Source: Chlorocebus sabaeus
Lineage: Eukaryota > Chordata > Mammalia > Primates > Cercopithecidae
Length of the DNA: 64,000 nt
Direction: 5' to 3'
Assembly: GCF_047675955.1 (NCBI RefSeq)
Contig: NC_132916.1
Coordinates: 69,805,481 to 69,869,480 of the forward strand
Both the position numbers and the translations under genes were made by a program. Under the pieces are notes generated by a model. That model saw only the letters and a program-made list of their open reading frames with translations, was not told where the DNA came from and made no database searches. Numbering within the stretch: position 1 is the first letter of the stretch; each line of letters opens with the position of its first letter. This document shows, piece by piece, positions 11,686 to 23,693 of this stretch.

Positions 11686-13264
11686 GTAAATTGATACCAG
11701 GAGTGGAGTGTTGCTGAAAAGATACCCGAAAATGTGGAAGCAACTTAGGAACTGGGTAACAGGCAGAGATTGGAATAGTTTGGAGGGCTCAGAAGAAGAC
11801 AGGAAAATATGGGAAAATTTGAAACTTCCTAGAGACTTGTTGAATGGCTTTGACAAAAAAATGCTGATAATAATACGAACAATAAGGTCCAGGCTGAGGT
11901 GGTCTGAGATGGAGATGAGGAACTTGTTGGGAATTGGAGCAAAGGTGACTCTTGTTATGTTTTAGCAAAGAGACTGGCAGCATTTTGCCCCTGTCCTAGA
12001 GATTCATGGAACTTTGAACTTGAGAGAGATGATTTAGGGTATCTGGTGGAAGAAATTTCTAAACAGCAAAACATTCAAGAAGTGACTTGGATGTGGTTAA
12101 AGGCATTCAGTTTTAAAAGGGAAGCAGAGCATAAAAGTTCTAAATATTTGCAGTCTGACTATGCAATAGAAAAGAAAATTCCATTTTCTGAGGAGAAATT
12201 CAAGCTGGCCGCAGAAATTTGCATGATTAACGAGGAGCTGAATGTTAATCCCCAAGACAATGGGGAAAATGTCTTCAGGGTATGTCAGAGGTCTTTATGG
12301 CAGCCCTTCCCATTACAGGCTGGGAGGGCTAGGAGGAAAAGATGGTTTCGTGGACCAGGCCCAGGGCACCCCTGCTCTGTGCAGCCTAGGGACTTGGTAA
12401 CCTGCATTCCAGTCACTCCAGCCATGGCTGAAAGGGGCCAAGGTACAGCTTGGGCTGTTGCTTCAGAAGATGGAAGCCACAAACCTTGGCAGCGTCCACA
12501 TGGTATTGAGCCTGCAAGGGCATGGAAGTCAAAAATTGAAGTTTGGGAACCTCTGCCTAGATTTCAGAACATGTATGGAAATGCCTGGATGTCTAGGCCG
12601 AAGTTTACTAAAGGGGCAGGGCCCTCATAGAGAATCTCTGCTATGGCAGTACAGAAGGGAAATGTGGGGTCAGAGCCTTCACAAAGAGTCCCTACTGGGG
12701 CACCACCTAGTGGGACTGTGAGAAGAAGGCCACCATCTTCCAGATTCCAGAATGGTAGATCCACCAACAGCTTGCACCATGCGCCTGGAAAAGCTGCAGA
12801 CACTCAATGCCAGTCTAAGAAAGCAGCTGCGAGGGAAGCTATACCTTGCAAAGCCACAGGGGCAGAGCTGCCCAAGACCATGGGAACCCACCTCTTACAT
12901 CAGTGTGACCTGGATGTGAGACATGGAGTCAAAGGAAATAATTTTGGAGCTTCAAGATTTGACTGCTCTGCTGGATTTTAGACTTGCATGGGGCCTGTAG
13001 CCCCTTTGTTTTGGCCAATTTCTCCCATTTGGAATGGTTGTATTTACTCAACGCCTATACTCCCATTGTAGCTAGGAAGTAACTAACTTGCTTTTGATTT
13101 TACAGACTCATAGGCAGAAGGGACTTGCCTTGTCTTAGATGAGACTTTGGACTGCGGACTTTTAAGTTAATGTGGAAATGAGTTGAGACTTTGGAGGACT
13201 GTTGGGAGGGATGATTGGTTTTGAAATGTGAAGCTATGAGATTTGGGAGAGGCCACAGGTAGAA

Positions 13265-13633
13265 TGATCTGGTTTATTTCTGTGTCCCCACCCAAATCTC
13301 ATTTTATAACTCCTTTAATTCCCATGTTATGGGAGGGATCTGGTGGGAGATGATTGAATTATGGGGGCGGGTCTTTCCTGTGCTGTTCTCATGATAGTGA
13401 ATGGATCTTACGAGATCTGATGGTTTTAAATATGGGAATTGGCCTGCACAAGCTCTTTTTGCCTTTTGCCATCCATGTAAGATGTGATTTGCTACTCCTT
13501 ACCTCTTGCTTTCCCACATTATTGTGAGGCCTCCCCAGCCATTTGGAACTATAAGTCCAATAAATCTCTTTCTTTTGTAAATTGCCCAGTCTTGGGTATG
13601 TCTTTATTGGTAGTGTGAAAACAGACTAATACA
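13265..13633 (+). repeat. THE1 3' LTR
   Basis: 369 bases, from 'tgatctggtttatttctg' to 'agactaataca', clearly the partner of the 5' LTR but with many independent substitutions, so the insertion is old. AATAAA lies at about 13559. Confidence 0.93.
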
Positions 13634-13990
13634 GACAAATTCAAGAAATCCAAAGGAAGAGTAGGAGTTAAGAAGGCAAAAGGGGAAAGTGTATTTGGGG
13701 TTGGAGGGGAAAGCATTTTAGCATAGGTGGTGATCTGTGGTAGGAGTACTGAAGTTGATGAGTGAGTGACCTAGGCAGTAGTGAGAGCAAGAGTCTTGTG
13801 GCTTCTTTTCATGGTTTTGAAAAACCATAGAAAGGGTTTCAGCAGGGGAATGACATAATCAGATTTTAACTTTAAAATATTCTTGCTGAAAGAAGAAGTG
13901 ATTGGAGGTGTGTGGTAGTGATAGTGGAAGAAGGAAACAGTAAAGAAAATCTTAAAAATTGAGTGAAATCAACAGGATTTTGGTAGATTA

Positions 13991-14600
13991 GTGAGTAAAA
14001 GCTGTTAAGGATTGTGGTATATAATAAGCATAGAAGTCAAGAATGTTAGAAACATTCATGAGAAACATCAAAATGAGCCACCAAGGATATATTTACTAAA
14101 TTTATAGAATTCTGTTTCCATCTATTCATATGTCATAAGATGATGATGTTAAATCTGGCGTAGTTACCTGATTGGGTATTTGGCTCAAAGGCAACCCCAC
14201 AAAGGTACTTGTGCAGGATTTGGGTAGCAAAGGGTGTGGTCACCTCTAGAAAACAACACTCTTTGTCCTCAGCAGAATGGCTGGCCAGAATCAACAGGAG
14301 ATGCTTCTTTTATGCCTTTCCCGCAAGTGAGCTGAGTGTTGCTTGCAGCTGAATTAGAGTAATATATTTAAGTGGCCTGAGAATGTTACGGTAGACAGAT
14401 TTTTCCCCCATCCCTGATTGTAAGTATTCATTCTCTAAGACTTTATTTGTAGACCAAATTGGGAACTTGTCTCCCTTATCATTTTAGATACATATTTCAA
14501 ACAAATGATCTGTTTCACTCGGTTGAATTGGGTACTATAGAGAAATCTATACCTGCAATGGCAAGATGTGTTAATTCTTATAGGCTGGTGTAGCACCAGT
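13991..14600. other. Unique sequence, no gene recognised
   Basis: Mixed composition. No family recognised and no coding frame of note. Confidence 0.4.
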
Positions 14601-14604
14601 TATC

Positions 14605-14790
14605 ACATGTGAGTAGTTATTGGTCAATTCAGTTCCATTCAATCAACATTGATTGAGCATCTAACGCACCAGGCACTGGGTTATGCCCTAGAGATACATA
14701 AAGGTCCGTAAGAAATAGTCATTGTCTTTGAGGAATTCATAGCATAGCAAGGAAATAAATATAAATAGATAATTTTGTTGAAGTCACTTC
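14605..14790 (-). repeat. L2 3'-end fragment
   Basis: 'attgagcatctaacgcaccaggcactggg' followed by 'gagatacataaaggtccgtaag' and 'gaggaattcatagcatagcaagg' is the antisense 3' end of L2. Confidence 0.6.
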
Positions 14791-14799
14791 TCTTTATAG

Positions 14800-15046
14800 A
14801 GGACCTGCTATATTTGCTGCTCTTATTACTATAATGGTACTCAATAAGCCACTGAATTATGAGCTTAGTCACACTAGAATGTGCATCTTCCTTTAGGATG
14901 CTTAAACAAAATACAGATACGAGAACTGAGTTGATACCATGCAATTTTCTAATCAGGCCTATGATGACAAAAGTTCCCTATAGAGTTATCTTGGCTGCCA
15001 CTGAAAACATAGCCTTTTATTTTTAGACCTCACCTCCAGTTTTTCC
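14800..15046. other. Short unique spacer
   Basis: No repeat or gene recognised between the L2 fragment and the L1 target duplication that starts at 15047. Confidence 0.4.
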
Positions 15047-16947
15047 TCTATCTTTAACTTCTTTTATTTTTATAATATTTTTTTAAAATATAAAATATAC
15101 AGTAGGAGTATATTTTATGAAATACATGAGACGTTTTGGTACAGGCATGCAATCATGGAAAATGGAGTATTCATTCCTTAAGATATTTATTCTGTGTGTT
15201 ACAATCTAATTATACTCTTAGTTATTTAAAATTGCATGGATTTCTCTTCACTATACTGATTTCCTTTCTTTTGGGTATATACCCAGTATGAAATTGCTAG
15301 ATGGTATGATAGTTGTAGTTTTAGTTTTTTGAGGAACCTCCAAGCTGTTCTCCATAGTGGTTGGACTAATTTACATCCACACCAACAGTATACAAGGCAT
15401 CCCTTCTCTCCACATTCTTGCTAGCATTTGTTATTGCTGTCTTTTGGATATAAGCCATTTTAACTGGGATGAGATGATGTCTCACTGTGGTTTTGATTTG
15501 CAATTCTCTAATGATCAATGATGCTGAGTACCTTTTCATATGTTTCTTTGCCATTTCTATGTCTTCTTTTGAGAAATGTCCATTCAAATCCTTTGCCCAC
15601 TTTTAAGTCAGCTTATCAGATTTTTTCCTATAGAGTTGTCTGAACTCCTTATATATTCTGGTCTTTAATCCCTTGTTATATGAATAGATTGCAGATATTT
15701 CTTCCCATTCTGTTGGTTTTCTCTTCATTTTATTGATTGTTTCCTTTGCTGTTCAGAAACTTTTTAATTTGATGTGATCCCATTTGTCACTTTTTACTTT
15801 GGTTGCCTATTCTTGTGGGGTATTACTCAAGAAATCTTTCCCCAAACCTACGTCCTGCAGAGTTTCCCCAATGTTTTCTTGCAGTAGTTTCAAATTTTGG
15901 TGTCTCAGATTTAATTCTTTAAACCATTTGATTTGATTTTTGTATATGCTGAGAGATATGTGTCTAGTCTCATTCTTCTGCATATGGATATCCAGTTTTT
16001 CAACCACAATTTATTGAAGAGACTGTCTATTCCCAAGTGTTTGTTCTTGGCAACTTCATTCAAAATAAGTTCACTGTAGATGTATGGATTTGCTCCTAGG
16101 TTCTCTGTTCTGTTCCATTGGTCTATGTGCCTGATTTTATGCTAGCACCATGCTGTTTTGGTTAATATAGCTCAGAAGTATAATTTGAAGTCAGGTAATA
16201 TGATTCCTCCAGTTTATTTTTTTTCTTTAGTTAGAATAGCTTTGGCTATTCTGGATCTTTGGTGGTTTCATACAGATTTTAGAATAGTTCTTTTCTATTT
16301 CTGTGAAGAATGTCATTGATATTTTGATAGGGGTTACACTGAATCTGTAGATTGCTTTGGGTAGTATAGACATTTTAACAATATTGATACTTCCAATCCA
16401 TAAACATGGAATATCTTTCCCTGTTTTTGTTGTCCTCCTCAATTTCCTTCATCAGCATTTTATAGTTTTTATTATAGAAATCTTTCATTTATTTGGTTAA
16501 TTCCTAGGTATTTAATTTTATTTGTGACTATTGTAAATGGGATTAATTTTTTGATTTCTTTTTCAGATTGTTCACTCTTGGCATATAGAAATGTTACTGA
16601 TTTTTGTATGATCATTTTGTATCCTACAACTTTACTGCACTGGTTTATCAGTTGTAATAGTTATTTTTGTGAAATGTTTAGGCTTTTCCAAATATAAGAT
16701 CATATTATCTGCAAACAAGGATAATTTGAGTTCTTCCATTCCAATTTGGATGCCCTTTATTTCTTTCTCTTGACCAGTTGCTCTAGCTAAAACTTCCAGT
16801 TGTGTTGAATAATAGCAGTGAAAGTGAGCATCCTTCTCATGTTCCAGATTTTAGGGGAAAGGATTACAGATTTTCCCTGTTCGGTATGATACTCGCTGTG
16901 GGTCTGTCACATATGTGTTGAAGTATATTCTTTTTATAACAGTTTTT

Positions 16948-17248
16948 CTTTCTTTTTTTTTTTTTTTGAGATGGAGTCTCACTCTGTCCCCCAGACTGGA
17001 GTGCAGTGGTGCGATCTTGGCTCACTGCAAGCTCTGCCTCCCGGGTTCATGCCATTCTCCTGCCTCAGCCTCCCAAATAGCTGGGACCACAGGCACCCAC
17101 CACCATGCCTGGCTAATTTTTTGTATTTTTAGTGGAGACGGGGTTTCACTGTGTTAGCCAGGATGGTCTCAATCTCCTGATCTTGTGATCCGTCTGCCTC
17201 GGCCTTCCAACGTGCTGGGATTACAGGCTTGGGCCACTGTGCTTGGCC
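16948..17248 (-). repeat. AluY-like element, antisense
   Basis: T tract, then a complete Alu in reverse ('gagatggagtctcactctgtcc' to 'ccactgtgcttggcc'). Flanks 'tataacagttttt' (16935-16947) and 'tataaccagtttttt' (from 17249) form a near-perfect duplication. The host L1 ORF2 resumes on the other side. Confidence 0.94.
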
Positions 17249-17315
17249 TATAACCAGTTTTTTGAGGGTTTTTATCATGAAGGGATGTTGAACTTTATCA
17301 AATGCTTTTTCAGCA

Positions 17316-17819
17316 TCAATCGAAATGATTTTTGTCCTTCATTCTTTTGATATGATGTATCCTACCAATTTTTTTGTGTATGTTAAACCGTTCTTGCATC
17401 CCAGAGATAAATCCCAGTTGATTATAATGAATGATCTCTTTAATGTATTGTTGAATTCTGTTTGCTAATATTTTGTTGAGGATTTTTGCATCAATATTCA
17501 TCAGGGGTATTGGCTTGTAGTTTTCTTTTTTGGATGTGTCTTTGTCTGGTTTTGGTATCAGGGTAATACTGGCCTCATAGAATGAGCTTGGAAGTATTCC
17601 CTTTTTGTCTATTTCTTGAAATTGAGTATGATTTGGTATTAATTCTTCTTTAAATATTTGGTGGAATTCAGCAGTGAAGCCCTCAAGTCCCAGACTCTGC
17701 TTTACTGGAAGACTTTTGATTATAGCTTCAATTTTGTTATTTGTTATTGATATGTTCAGGTTTTGGGTTTCTTCCTGGTTCAATCTTGGTGGGTTGTATA
17801 TGTCTATGAATTTGCACAT
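17316..17819 (-). pseudogene. L1 ORF2 reverse-transcriptase fragment (old L1)
   Basis: A 167-codon stop-free remnant of ORF2 in the host L1. It includes the L1 reverse-transcriptase landmarks 'FTAEFHQIF', 'ITLIPKP', 'PIPLMNIDAKILNKILANR' and 'GFISGMQ'. These belong to the region before the catalytic FADD box, which lies outside this frame. Frames on both sides are interrupted, so it is a dead fragment of a longer ORF. The orientation agrees with the 3' UTR at 15.1 kb. Confidence 0.85.
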
Positions 17820-18960
17820 TTCTTCTAGATTTTCAAATTTGTTGGCATATAACTGCTCATAGTAGCCACTAATGATCCTCTGAATTTTTGTATTATCAGT
17901 TGTAATAGCTCCTTTTTCATCTCTGATTTTATATATTTGAATCTTTTGTGGTGTTTTTCTTAGTCTGACTGAGGGTTTGTTCTCTTTGTTTAACTTTTAA
18001 AATAACCAGCTTTATGTTTCATTGATCTTTTTATTGTTTTCTTTATTTTAATTTCATTTATTTCTGCTCTTTATTTTTTTTTCTTCTACTAATTTTGAAT
18101 TTGGTTGGTTCTTGCTTTTCTTATTCCTTTAGATGCATTGTTAGGTTGTTTATTTGAAAGTTTTCTTTTTCCTTTTTTTTTTGGATGTAGGCACTTCACT
18201 CTGTCCCATAAGCTTTTGATATGTGTTTTTATTATCATTTGTTTCAAAAAAAATTTAAATTTTCTTCTTAATTTCTTCATTGGCTGACTAGTCATTCCAT
18301 AGCATATTGTTTAATTTCCATATATTTGTATAGTTTCAAAAATTTCTCATTATTGATTTCTGATTTTATTCCGTTGTGGTCAGAGAAGATGCATCATATT
18401 ATTTAAATTTTTTGAGTGGTTTAAGAGTTGTTTTGTGACCTAACATATGGTGTATTCTTGAGAGTGATCCATGTGCTTAGAAAAAGAATGAGTATTCTGC
18501 AGCCATTGGATGAAATGTTCTGTAAATATTTATTAGATTCATTTGTTCTATAATGCAGATTAAGTCTGATGTTTCTTTGTTGATTTACTGTATAGAAGAT
18601 CTGTCCAATGCTGAAAGTGGGATGTTGAAATCTCCAGCTATTATTGTTTTGAAGTCTATCTCTCCTTTTAGCTTTAATAATATTTGTTTCATATATCTGA
18701 GTCCTCCAGTATTGTGTGCATATATATTTAAAATTGTTATATCCTCTTGCTGAATTGACTCCTTTATAATTATATAGTGACCTTCTTTGTCTCTTCTTAT
18801 GGTTCTTGTCTGGAAATCTATTTTGTCTGATATGAGTATATCTACTCCTGCTTTTTTTTGGTTTGCATTGGTGTGGAATATCTTTTTCTATCCTTTTATT
18901 TTCAGTCTGTATGTGTCTTTATAGGTGAAGTGTGTTTCTTGCAAGCAATAGATCAATACT

Positions 18961-19269
18961 TTCTTTTTTTTCTTTTTCTTTTTTTTTTGAGATGGAGTCT
19001 CGCTCTGTTGCCCAGGCTAGAGTGCAGTGACACGATCTCAACTCACTGCAACCTCCACTTCCCAGGTTCAAGCAATTCTCTGCTTCAGCCTTCTGAGTAG
19101 CTGGGATTACAGGTACCTGCCACCATGCCTGGCTAATTTTTGTATTTTTAATAGAGACAGGGTTTCACCATGTTGGCCAGGCTGGCCTTGAACTCCTGAC
19201 CTCAAGTGATCTGCCCACCTTGGCCTCTCAAAATGCTGGAATTACAGGTGTGATCCGCTGTGCTAGGCC
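18961..19269 (-). repeat. AluS-like element, antisense
   Basis: T/C-rich tail, then a complete reverse Alu ('ctctgttgcccaggctagagtgcag' to 'gatccgctgtgctaggcc'). The older L1 ORF2/ORF1 sequence continues on either side, so the Alu came later. Confidence 0.93.
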
Positions 19270-19543
19270 CACTCTACATCTGTTGATTGAAGAGTTTAGT
19301 CCTTTGAAATTCAACGTTATTATTGACAACTAAGGAATTACTCCTGCCATTTTGTTTATTTTTGTTATTTTTTTTTTTCTGGTTGTTTTATGGTTTTATC
19401 TTCCTTCTTTCTTTCGTTCCTGTCTTCCTTTCAGTGAAGGTGATTTTCTCTGGAGATATGATTGTTTCCTGCTTTTTGTGTGTGTGTGTATCTATCTCAT
19501 GTTTTTTGGTTTGAGGTTACCATCAGGATTGTAAATACTATCT

Positions 19544-19560
19544 TGTAACCTTTTATTTTA
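19544..19560. repeat. Target-site duplication, 3' side of L1PA
   Basis: 'tgtaaccttttatttta' is identical to 23677-23693. The right-hand copy continues 'agctgataacaactt', the expected continuation of the host L1. The plus-strand break at TTTT/AA fits the consensus L1 endonuclease site. Confidence 0.92.
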
Positions 19561-19581
19561 TTTTATTTTTATTTTTTTTTT
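19561..19581 (-). repeat. Outer poly(A) tail of the L1PA (plus-strand T tract)
   Basis: 'ttttatttttattttttttttt' directly abuts the target duplication. It is the terminal tail of the inserted RNA, used after the transduced flank and separate from the L1's own tail at 19745-19760. Confidence 0.8.
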
Positions 19582-19744
19582 ATATATAATAATGTATTAT
19601 TATTCATATACACTATATATAATTAGAATTAGCACAATTATGTTGTATTACTTTAACAAAAATATGAAAATCAATGTTATCTGAAATTATGCATCATTGT
19701 GTATTACTTTTCTATTACATAAATGCTATTTTTTTTTTCATTCT
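19582..19744 (-). other. Putative 3'-transduced DNA
   Basis: About 160 bases of AT-rich sequence between two poly(A) tracts. It is not part of the L1 3' UTR, which ends at the inner tract. It is also not part of the host L1, which runs from 'tgtaaccttttatttta' straight to 'agctgataac'. On the transcript strand it ends with variant hexamers of the AATAAT/AATACA kind before the outer tail. The inference is that the source L1 was read through into its own flank. Confidence 0.75.
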
Positions 19745-19979
19745 GTTTTTTTTTTTTTTTAATTTATTTATTATTATTAAACTTCAAGTTGTAGGGTACA
19801 TGTGCACAACGTACAGGTTTGCTACATATGTATACTTGTGCCATGTTGGTGTGCTGCACCCATCAACTCGTCATTTACATCAGGTATAACTCCCAATGCA
19901 ATCCCTCCCCCCTCCCCCCTCCCCATGATAGGCCCCGGTGTGTGATGTTCCCCTTCCCGAGTCCAAGTGATCTCATTGT

Positions 19980-22900
19980 TCAGTTCCCACCTATGAGTGA
20001 GAACATGCGGTGTTTGGTTTTCTGTTCTTGTGATAGTTTGCTAAGAATGATGGTTTCCAGCTGCATCCATGTCCCTACAAAGGACACAAACTCATCCTTT
20101 TTTATGGCTGCATAGTATTCCATGGTGTATATGTGCCACATTTTCTTAATCCAATCTGTCACTGATGGACATTTGGGTTGATTCCAAGTCTTTGCTATTG
20201 TGAATAGTGCTGCAATAAACATACGTGTGCATGTGTCCTTATAGCAGCATAATTTATAGTCCTTTGGGTATATACCCAGTAATGGGATGGCTGGGTCATA
20301 TGGTACATCTAGTTCTAGATCCTTGAGGAATCGCCATACTGTTTTCCATAATGGTTGAACTAGTTTACAATCCCACCAACAGTGTAAAAGTGTTCCTATT
20401 TCTCCACATCCTCTCCAGCACCTGTTGTTTCCTGACTTTTGAATGATCGCCATTCTAACTGGTGTGAGATGGTATCTCATTGTGGTTTTGATTTGCATTT
20501 CTCTGATGGCCAGTGATGATGAGCATATTTTCATGTGTCTGTTGGCTGTATGAATGTCTTCTTTTGAGAAATGTCTGTTCATATCCTTTGCCCACTTTTG
20601 GATGGGGTTGTTTGTTTTTTTCTTGTAAATTTGTTTGAGTTCTTTGTAGGTTCTGGATATTAGCCCTTTGTCAGATGAGTAGATTGCAAAAATTTTCTCC
20701 CATTCTGTAGGTTGCCTGCTCACTCTGATGGTAGTTTCTTTTGCTGTGCAGAAGCTCTTTAGTTTGATGAGATCCCATTTGTCAATTTTGGCTTTTGCTG
20801 CCGTTGCTTTTGGTGTTTTAGACATGAAGTCTTTGCCCATGCCTATGTCCTGAATGGTACTACCTAGGTTTTCCTCTAGGATTTTTATGGTATTAGGTCT
20901 AACATTTAAGTCTCTAATCCATCTTGAATTAATTTTCGTTTAAGGAGTAAGGAAAGGATCCAGTTTCAGCTTTCTACTTATGGCTAGCCAGTTTTCCCAG
21001 CACCATTTATTAAATAGGGAATCCTTTCCCCATTTCTTGTTTCTCTCAGGTTTGTCAAAGATCAGATGGCTGTAGATGTGTGGTATTATTTCTGAGGACT
21101 CTGTTCTGTTCCACTGGTCTATATCTCTGTTTTGGTACCAGTACCATGCTGTTTTGGTTACTGTAGCCTTGTAGTATAGTTTGAAGTCAGGTAGCGTGAT
21201 GCCTCCAGCTTTGTTCTTTTGACTTAGGATTGTCTTGGAGATGCGGGCTCTTTTTTGGTTCCATATGAACTTTAAAGCAGTTTTTTCCAATTCTGTGAAG
21301 AAGCTCATTGGTAGCTTGATGGGGATGGCATTGAATCTATAAATTACCTTGGGCAGTATGGCCATTTTCACGATATTGATTCTTCCTATCCATGAGCATG
21401 GTATGTTCTTCCATTTGTTTGTGTCCTCTTTGATTTCACTGAGCAGTGGTTTGTAGTTCTCCTTGAAGAGGTCCTTTACATCCCTTGTAAGTTGGATTCC
21501 TAGGTATTTTATTCTCTTTGAAGCAATTGTGAATGGAAGTTCATTCCTGATTTGGCTCTCTGTTTGACTGTCACTGGTGTATAAGAATGCTTGTGATTTT
21601 TGCACATTAATTTTGTATCCTGAGACTTTGCTGAAGTTGCTGATCAGCTTAAGGAGATTTTGGGCTGAGACAATGGGGTTTTCTAAATATACAATCATGT
21701 CGTCTGCAAACAGGGACAATTTGACTTCTTCTTTTCCTAACTGAATCCCCTTGATTTCTTTCTCTTGCCTGATTGCCCTAGCCAGAACTTCCAACACTAT
21801 GTTGAATAGGAGTGGTGAGAGAGGGCATCCCTGTCTTGTGCCAGTTTTCAAAGGGAATTTTTCCAGTTTTTGCCCATTCAGTATGATATTGGCTGTGGGT
21901 TTGTCATAAATAGCTCTTATGATTTTGAGGTACGTTCCATCAATACCGAATTTATTGAGCGTTTTTAGCATGAAGGGCTGTTGAATTTTGTCAAAAGCCT
22001 TTTCTGCATCTATTGAGATAATCATGTGGTTCTTGTCTTTGGTTCTGTTTATATGCTGGATTATGTTTATTGATTTGCGAATGTTGAACCAGCCTTGCAT
22101 CCCAGGGATGAAGCCCACTTGATCATGGTGGATAAGCTTTTTGATGTGCTGCTGAATCCGGTTTGCCAGTATTTTATTGAGGATTTTTGCATCGATGTTC
22201 ATCAGGGATATTGGTCTAAAATTCTCTTTTTTTGTTGTGTCTCTGCCAGGCTTTGGTATCAGGATGATGTTGGCCTCATAAAATGAGTTAGGGAGGATTC
22301 CCTCTTTTTCTATTGATTGGAATAGTTTCAGAAGGAATGGTACCAGCTCCTCCTTGTACCTCTGGTAGAATTCAGCTGTGAATCCATCTGGTCCTGGACT
22401 TTTTTTGGTTGGTAGGCTATTAATTATTGCCTCAATTTCAGAGCCTACTATTGGTCTATTCAGGGATTCAACTTCTTCCTGGTTTAGTCTTGGAAGAGTG
22501 TAAGTGTCCAGGAAATTATCCATTTCTTCTAGATTTTCCAGTTTATTTGCGTAGAGGTGTTTATAGTATTCTCTGATGGTAGTTTGTATTTCTGTGGGGT
22601 CGGTGGTGATATCCCCTTTATCATTTTTAATTGCGTCGATTTGATTCTTCTCTCTTTTCTTCTTTATTAGTCTTGCTAGTGGTCTGTCTATTTTGTTGAT
22701 CTTTTCAAAAAACCAACTCCTGGATTCATTGATTTTTTGGAGGGTTTTTTGTGTCTCTATCTCCTTCAGTTCTGCTCTGATCTTAGTTATTTCTTGCCTT
22801 CTGCTAGCTTTCGAATGTGTTTGCTCTTGCTTCTCTAGTTCTTTTAATTGCGATGTTAGAGTGTCAATTTTAGATCTTTCCTGCTTTCTCTTGTGGGCAT

Positions 22901-23153
22901 TTAGTGCTATAAATTTCCCTCTACACACTGCTTTAAATGTGTCCCAGAGATTCTGGTATGTTGTATCTTTGTTCTCATTGGTTTCAAAGAACATCTTTAT
23001 TTCTGCCTTCATTTCGTTATGTACCCAGTAGTCATTCAGGAGCAGGTTGTTCAGTTTCCATGTAGTTGAGCGGTTTTGATTGAGTTTCTTAGTCCTGAGT
23101 TCTAATTTGATTGCACTGTGGTCTGAGAGACAGTTTGTTATAATTTCTGTTCT
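19980..23153 (-). pseudogene. L1PA ORF2, codons 219-1275, one nonsense codon
   Basis: The frame runs from the residue after the inversion breakpoint (RTEIITN) to the C-terminal 'FSLIGGN' and stop at 19980, exactly 1,058 codons with no net indel. A stop at 20940-20942 (TAA, where the family has a tyrosine TAT) splits it. The frame then continues unchanged with 33 codons before the next ATG at 20840. Visible landmarks are the endonuclease 'SDHS' histidine motif, reverse-transcriptase 'FADDMIVYLENP' and the cysteine-containing C-terminal region. With codons 1-42 absent and 43-217 inverted it cannot make an active protein. Confidence 0.92.
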
Positions 23154-23682
23154 GGAGACCCATCTCACACGCAGAGACATACATAGGCTCAAAATAAAGG
23201 GATGGAGGAAGATTTACCAAGCAAATGGAGAACACAAAAAAGCGGGGGTTGCAATACTAGTCTCTGATAAAACAGACTTTAAACCATCAAAGATCAAAAG
23301 AGACAAAGAAGGCCATTACATAATGGTAAAGGGATCAATTCAACAGGAAGAGCTAACTATCCTAAATATATATGCACCCAATACAGGAGCACCCAGATTC
23401 ATAAAGCAAGTCCTTAGAGACTTACAAAGAGACTTAGACTCCCATACAATAATAATGGGAGACTTCAACACTCCACTGTCAACATTAGACAGATCAACGA
23501 GACAGAAAGTTAACAAGGATATCCAGGAATTGAACTCATCTCTGCAGCAAGCAGACCTAATAGACATCTATAGAACTCTCCACCCCAAATCAACAGAATA
23601 TACATTCTTCTCAGCACCACATCGTACTTACTCCAAAATTGACCACGTAATTGGAAGTAAAGCACTCCTCAGCAAATGTAAC
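23154..23682 (+). pseudogene. Inverted L1PA ORF2 endonuclease segment, codons 43-217
   Basis: Sense-strand ORF2 from the codon of the endonuclease glutamate (ETH) through 'MGDFN' (catalytic Asp145 and Asn147) to 'SKIDH' (Asp205) and 'SKC' (codon 217), then directly into the duplicated target. The spacing from Glu43 to Asp145 and Asp205 is exact, so there is no internal indel. The frame read as an ORF starting upstream at 23080 is an artefact of the inversion. Confidence 0.93.
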
Positions 23683-23693
23683 CTTTTATTTTA
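23677..23693. repeat. Target-site duplication, 5' side of L1PA
   Basis: Second copy of 'tgtaaccttttatttta'. The first five bases, TGTAA, are also the L1 ORF2 sequence at the breakpoint (codon TGT plus AA), so the junction shows 5-base microhomology. Confidence 0.9.

Larger units (their letters stand above)
11323..13633 (+). mobile_element. Complete THE1 (ERVL-MaLR) provirus
   Basis: Two LTRs (11323-11685 and 13265-13633) flank a 1.58-kb internal region beginning 'gtaaattgataccaggagtgg' and ending in a purine-rich 'gggagaggccacaggtagaa'. The host sequence GACAA is duplicated exactly (11318-11322 and 13634-13638). The internal region has the known THE1 order. It contains one long stop-free stretch (12046-12630, GTG-initiated) that has no protease or polymerase motif. 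MaLR elements are non-autonomous and moved with ERVL enzymes. No functional gene is visible. Confidence 0.95.
11080..13990 (-). mobile_element. L2 fragment split by a THE1 provirus
   Basis: Left part (11080-11322): 'tgcctggtgctggggatacaaa' and 'ctgtgaggaaaaggtgcagagtgctatgg'. Right part (13639-13990): 'gggtttcagcaggggaatgacataatcagatttt'. These are consecutive antisense L2 3'-end motifs. The interruption coincides exactly with the THE1 element and its 5-bp duplication, so L2 is the older element. Confidence 0.62.
19561..23682 (-). mobile_element. L1PA insertion with 5' inversion and 3' transduction
   Basis: A young-looking L1 inserted into the older antisense L1. From left to right on the plus strand: outer T tail (19561-19581), foreign AT-rich DNA (19582-19744), inner T tail (19745-19760), L1PA 3' UTR, ORF2 codons 1275 down to 219 in antisense (19980-23153), then ORF2 codons 43-217 in sense orientation (23154-23682), then the duplicated target. 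The inverted 5' segment is what twin priming produces. The 3'-UTR wording suggests an L1PA4-L1PA8 age class, not the human-active subfamily. Confidence 0.93.

Noticed and set aside
12046..12630. 194-codon frame in unique-looking DNA
   Set aside because: It is THE1 internal sequence, starts at GTG and has no protease, polymerase or envelope motif. The homologous stretch in the second provirus is broken differently.
13520..13545. PRDM9 hotspot motif of the CCTCCCTNNCCAC type in the THE1 LTRs
   Set aside because: All four LTRs here read close to 'CCTCCCCAGCCAT' or worse. None has the exact motif.
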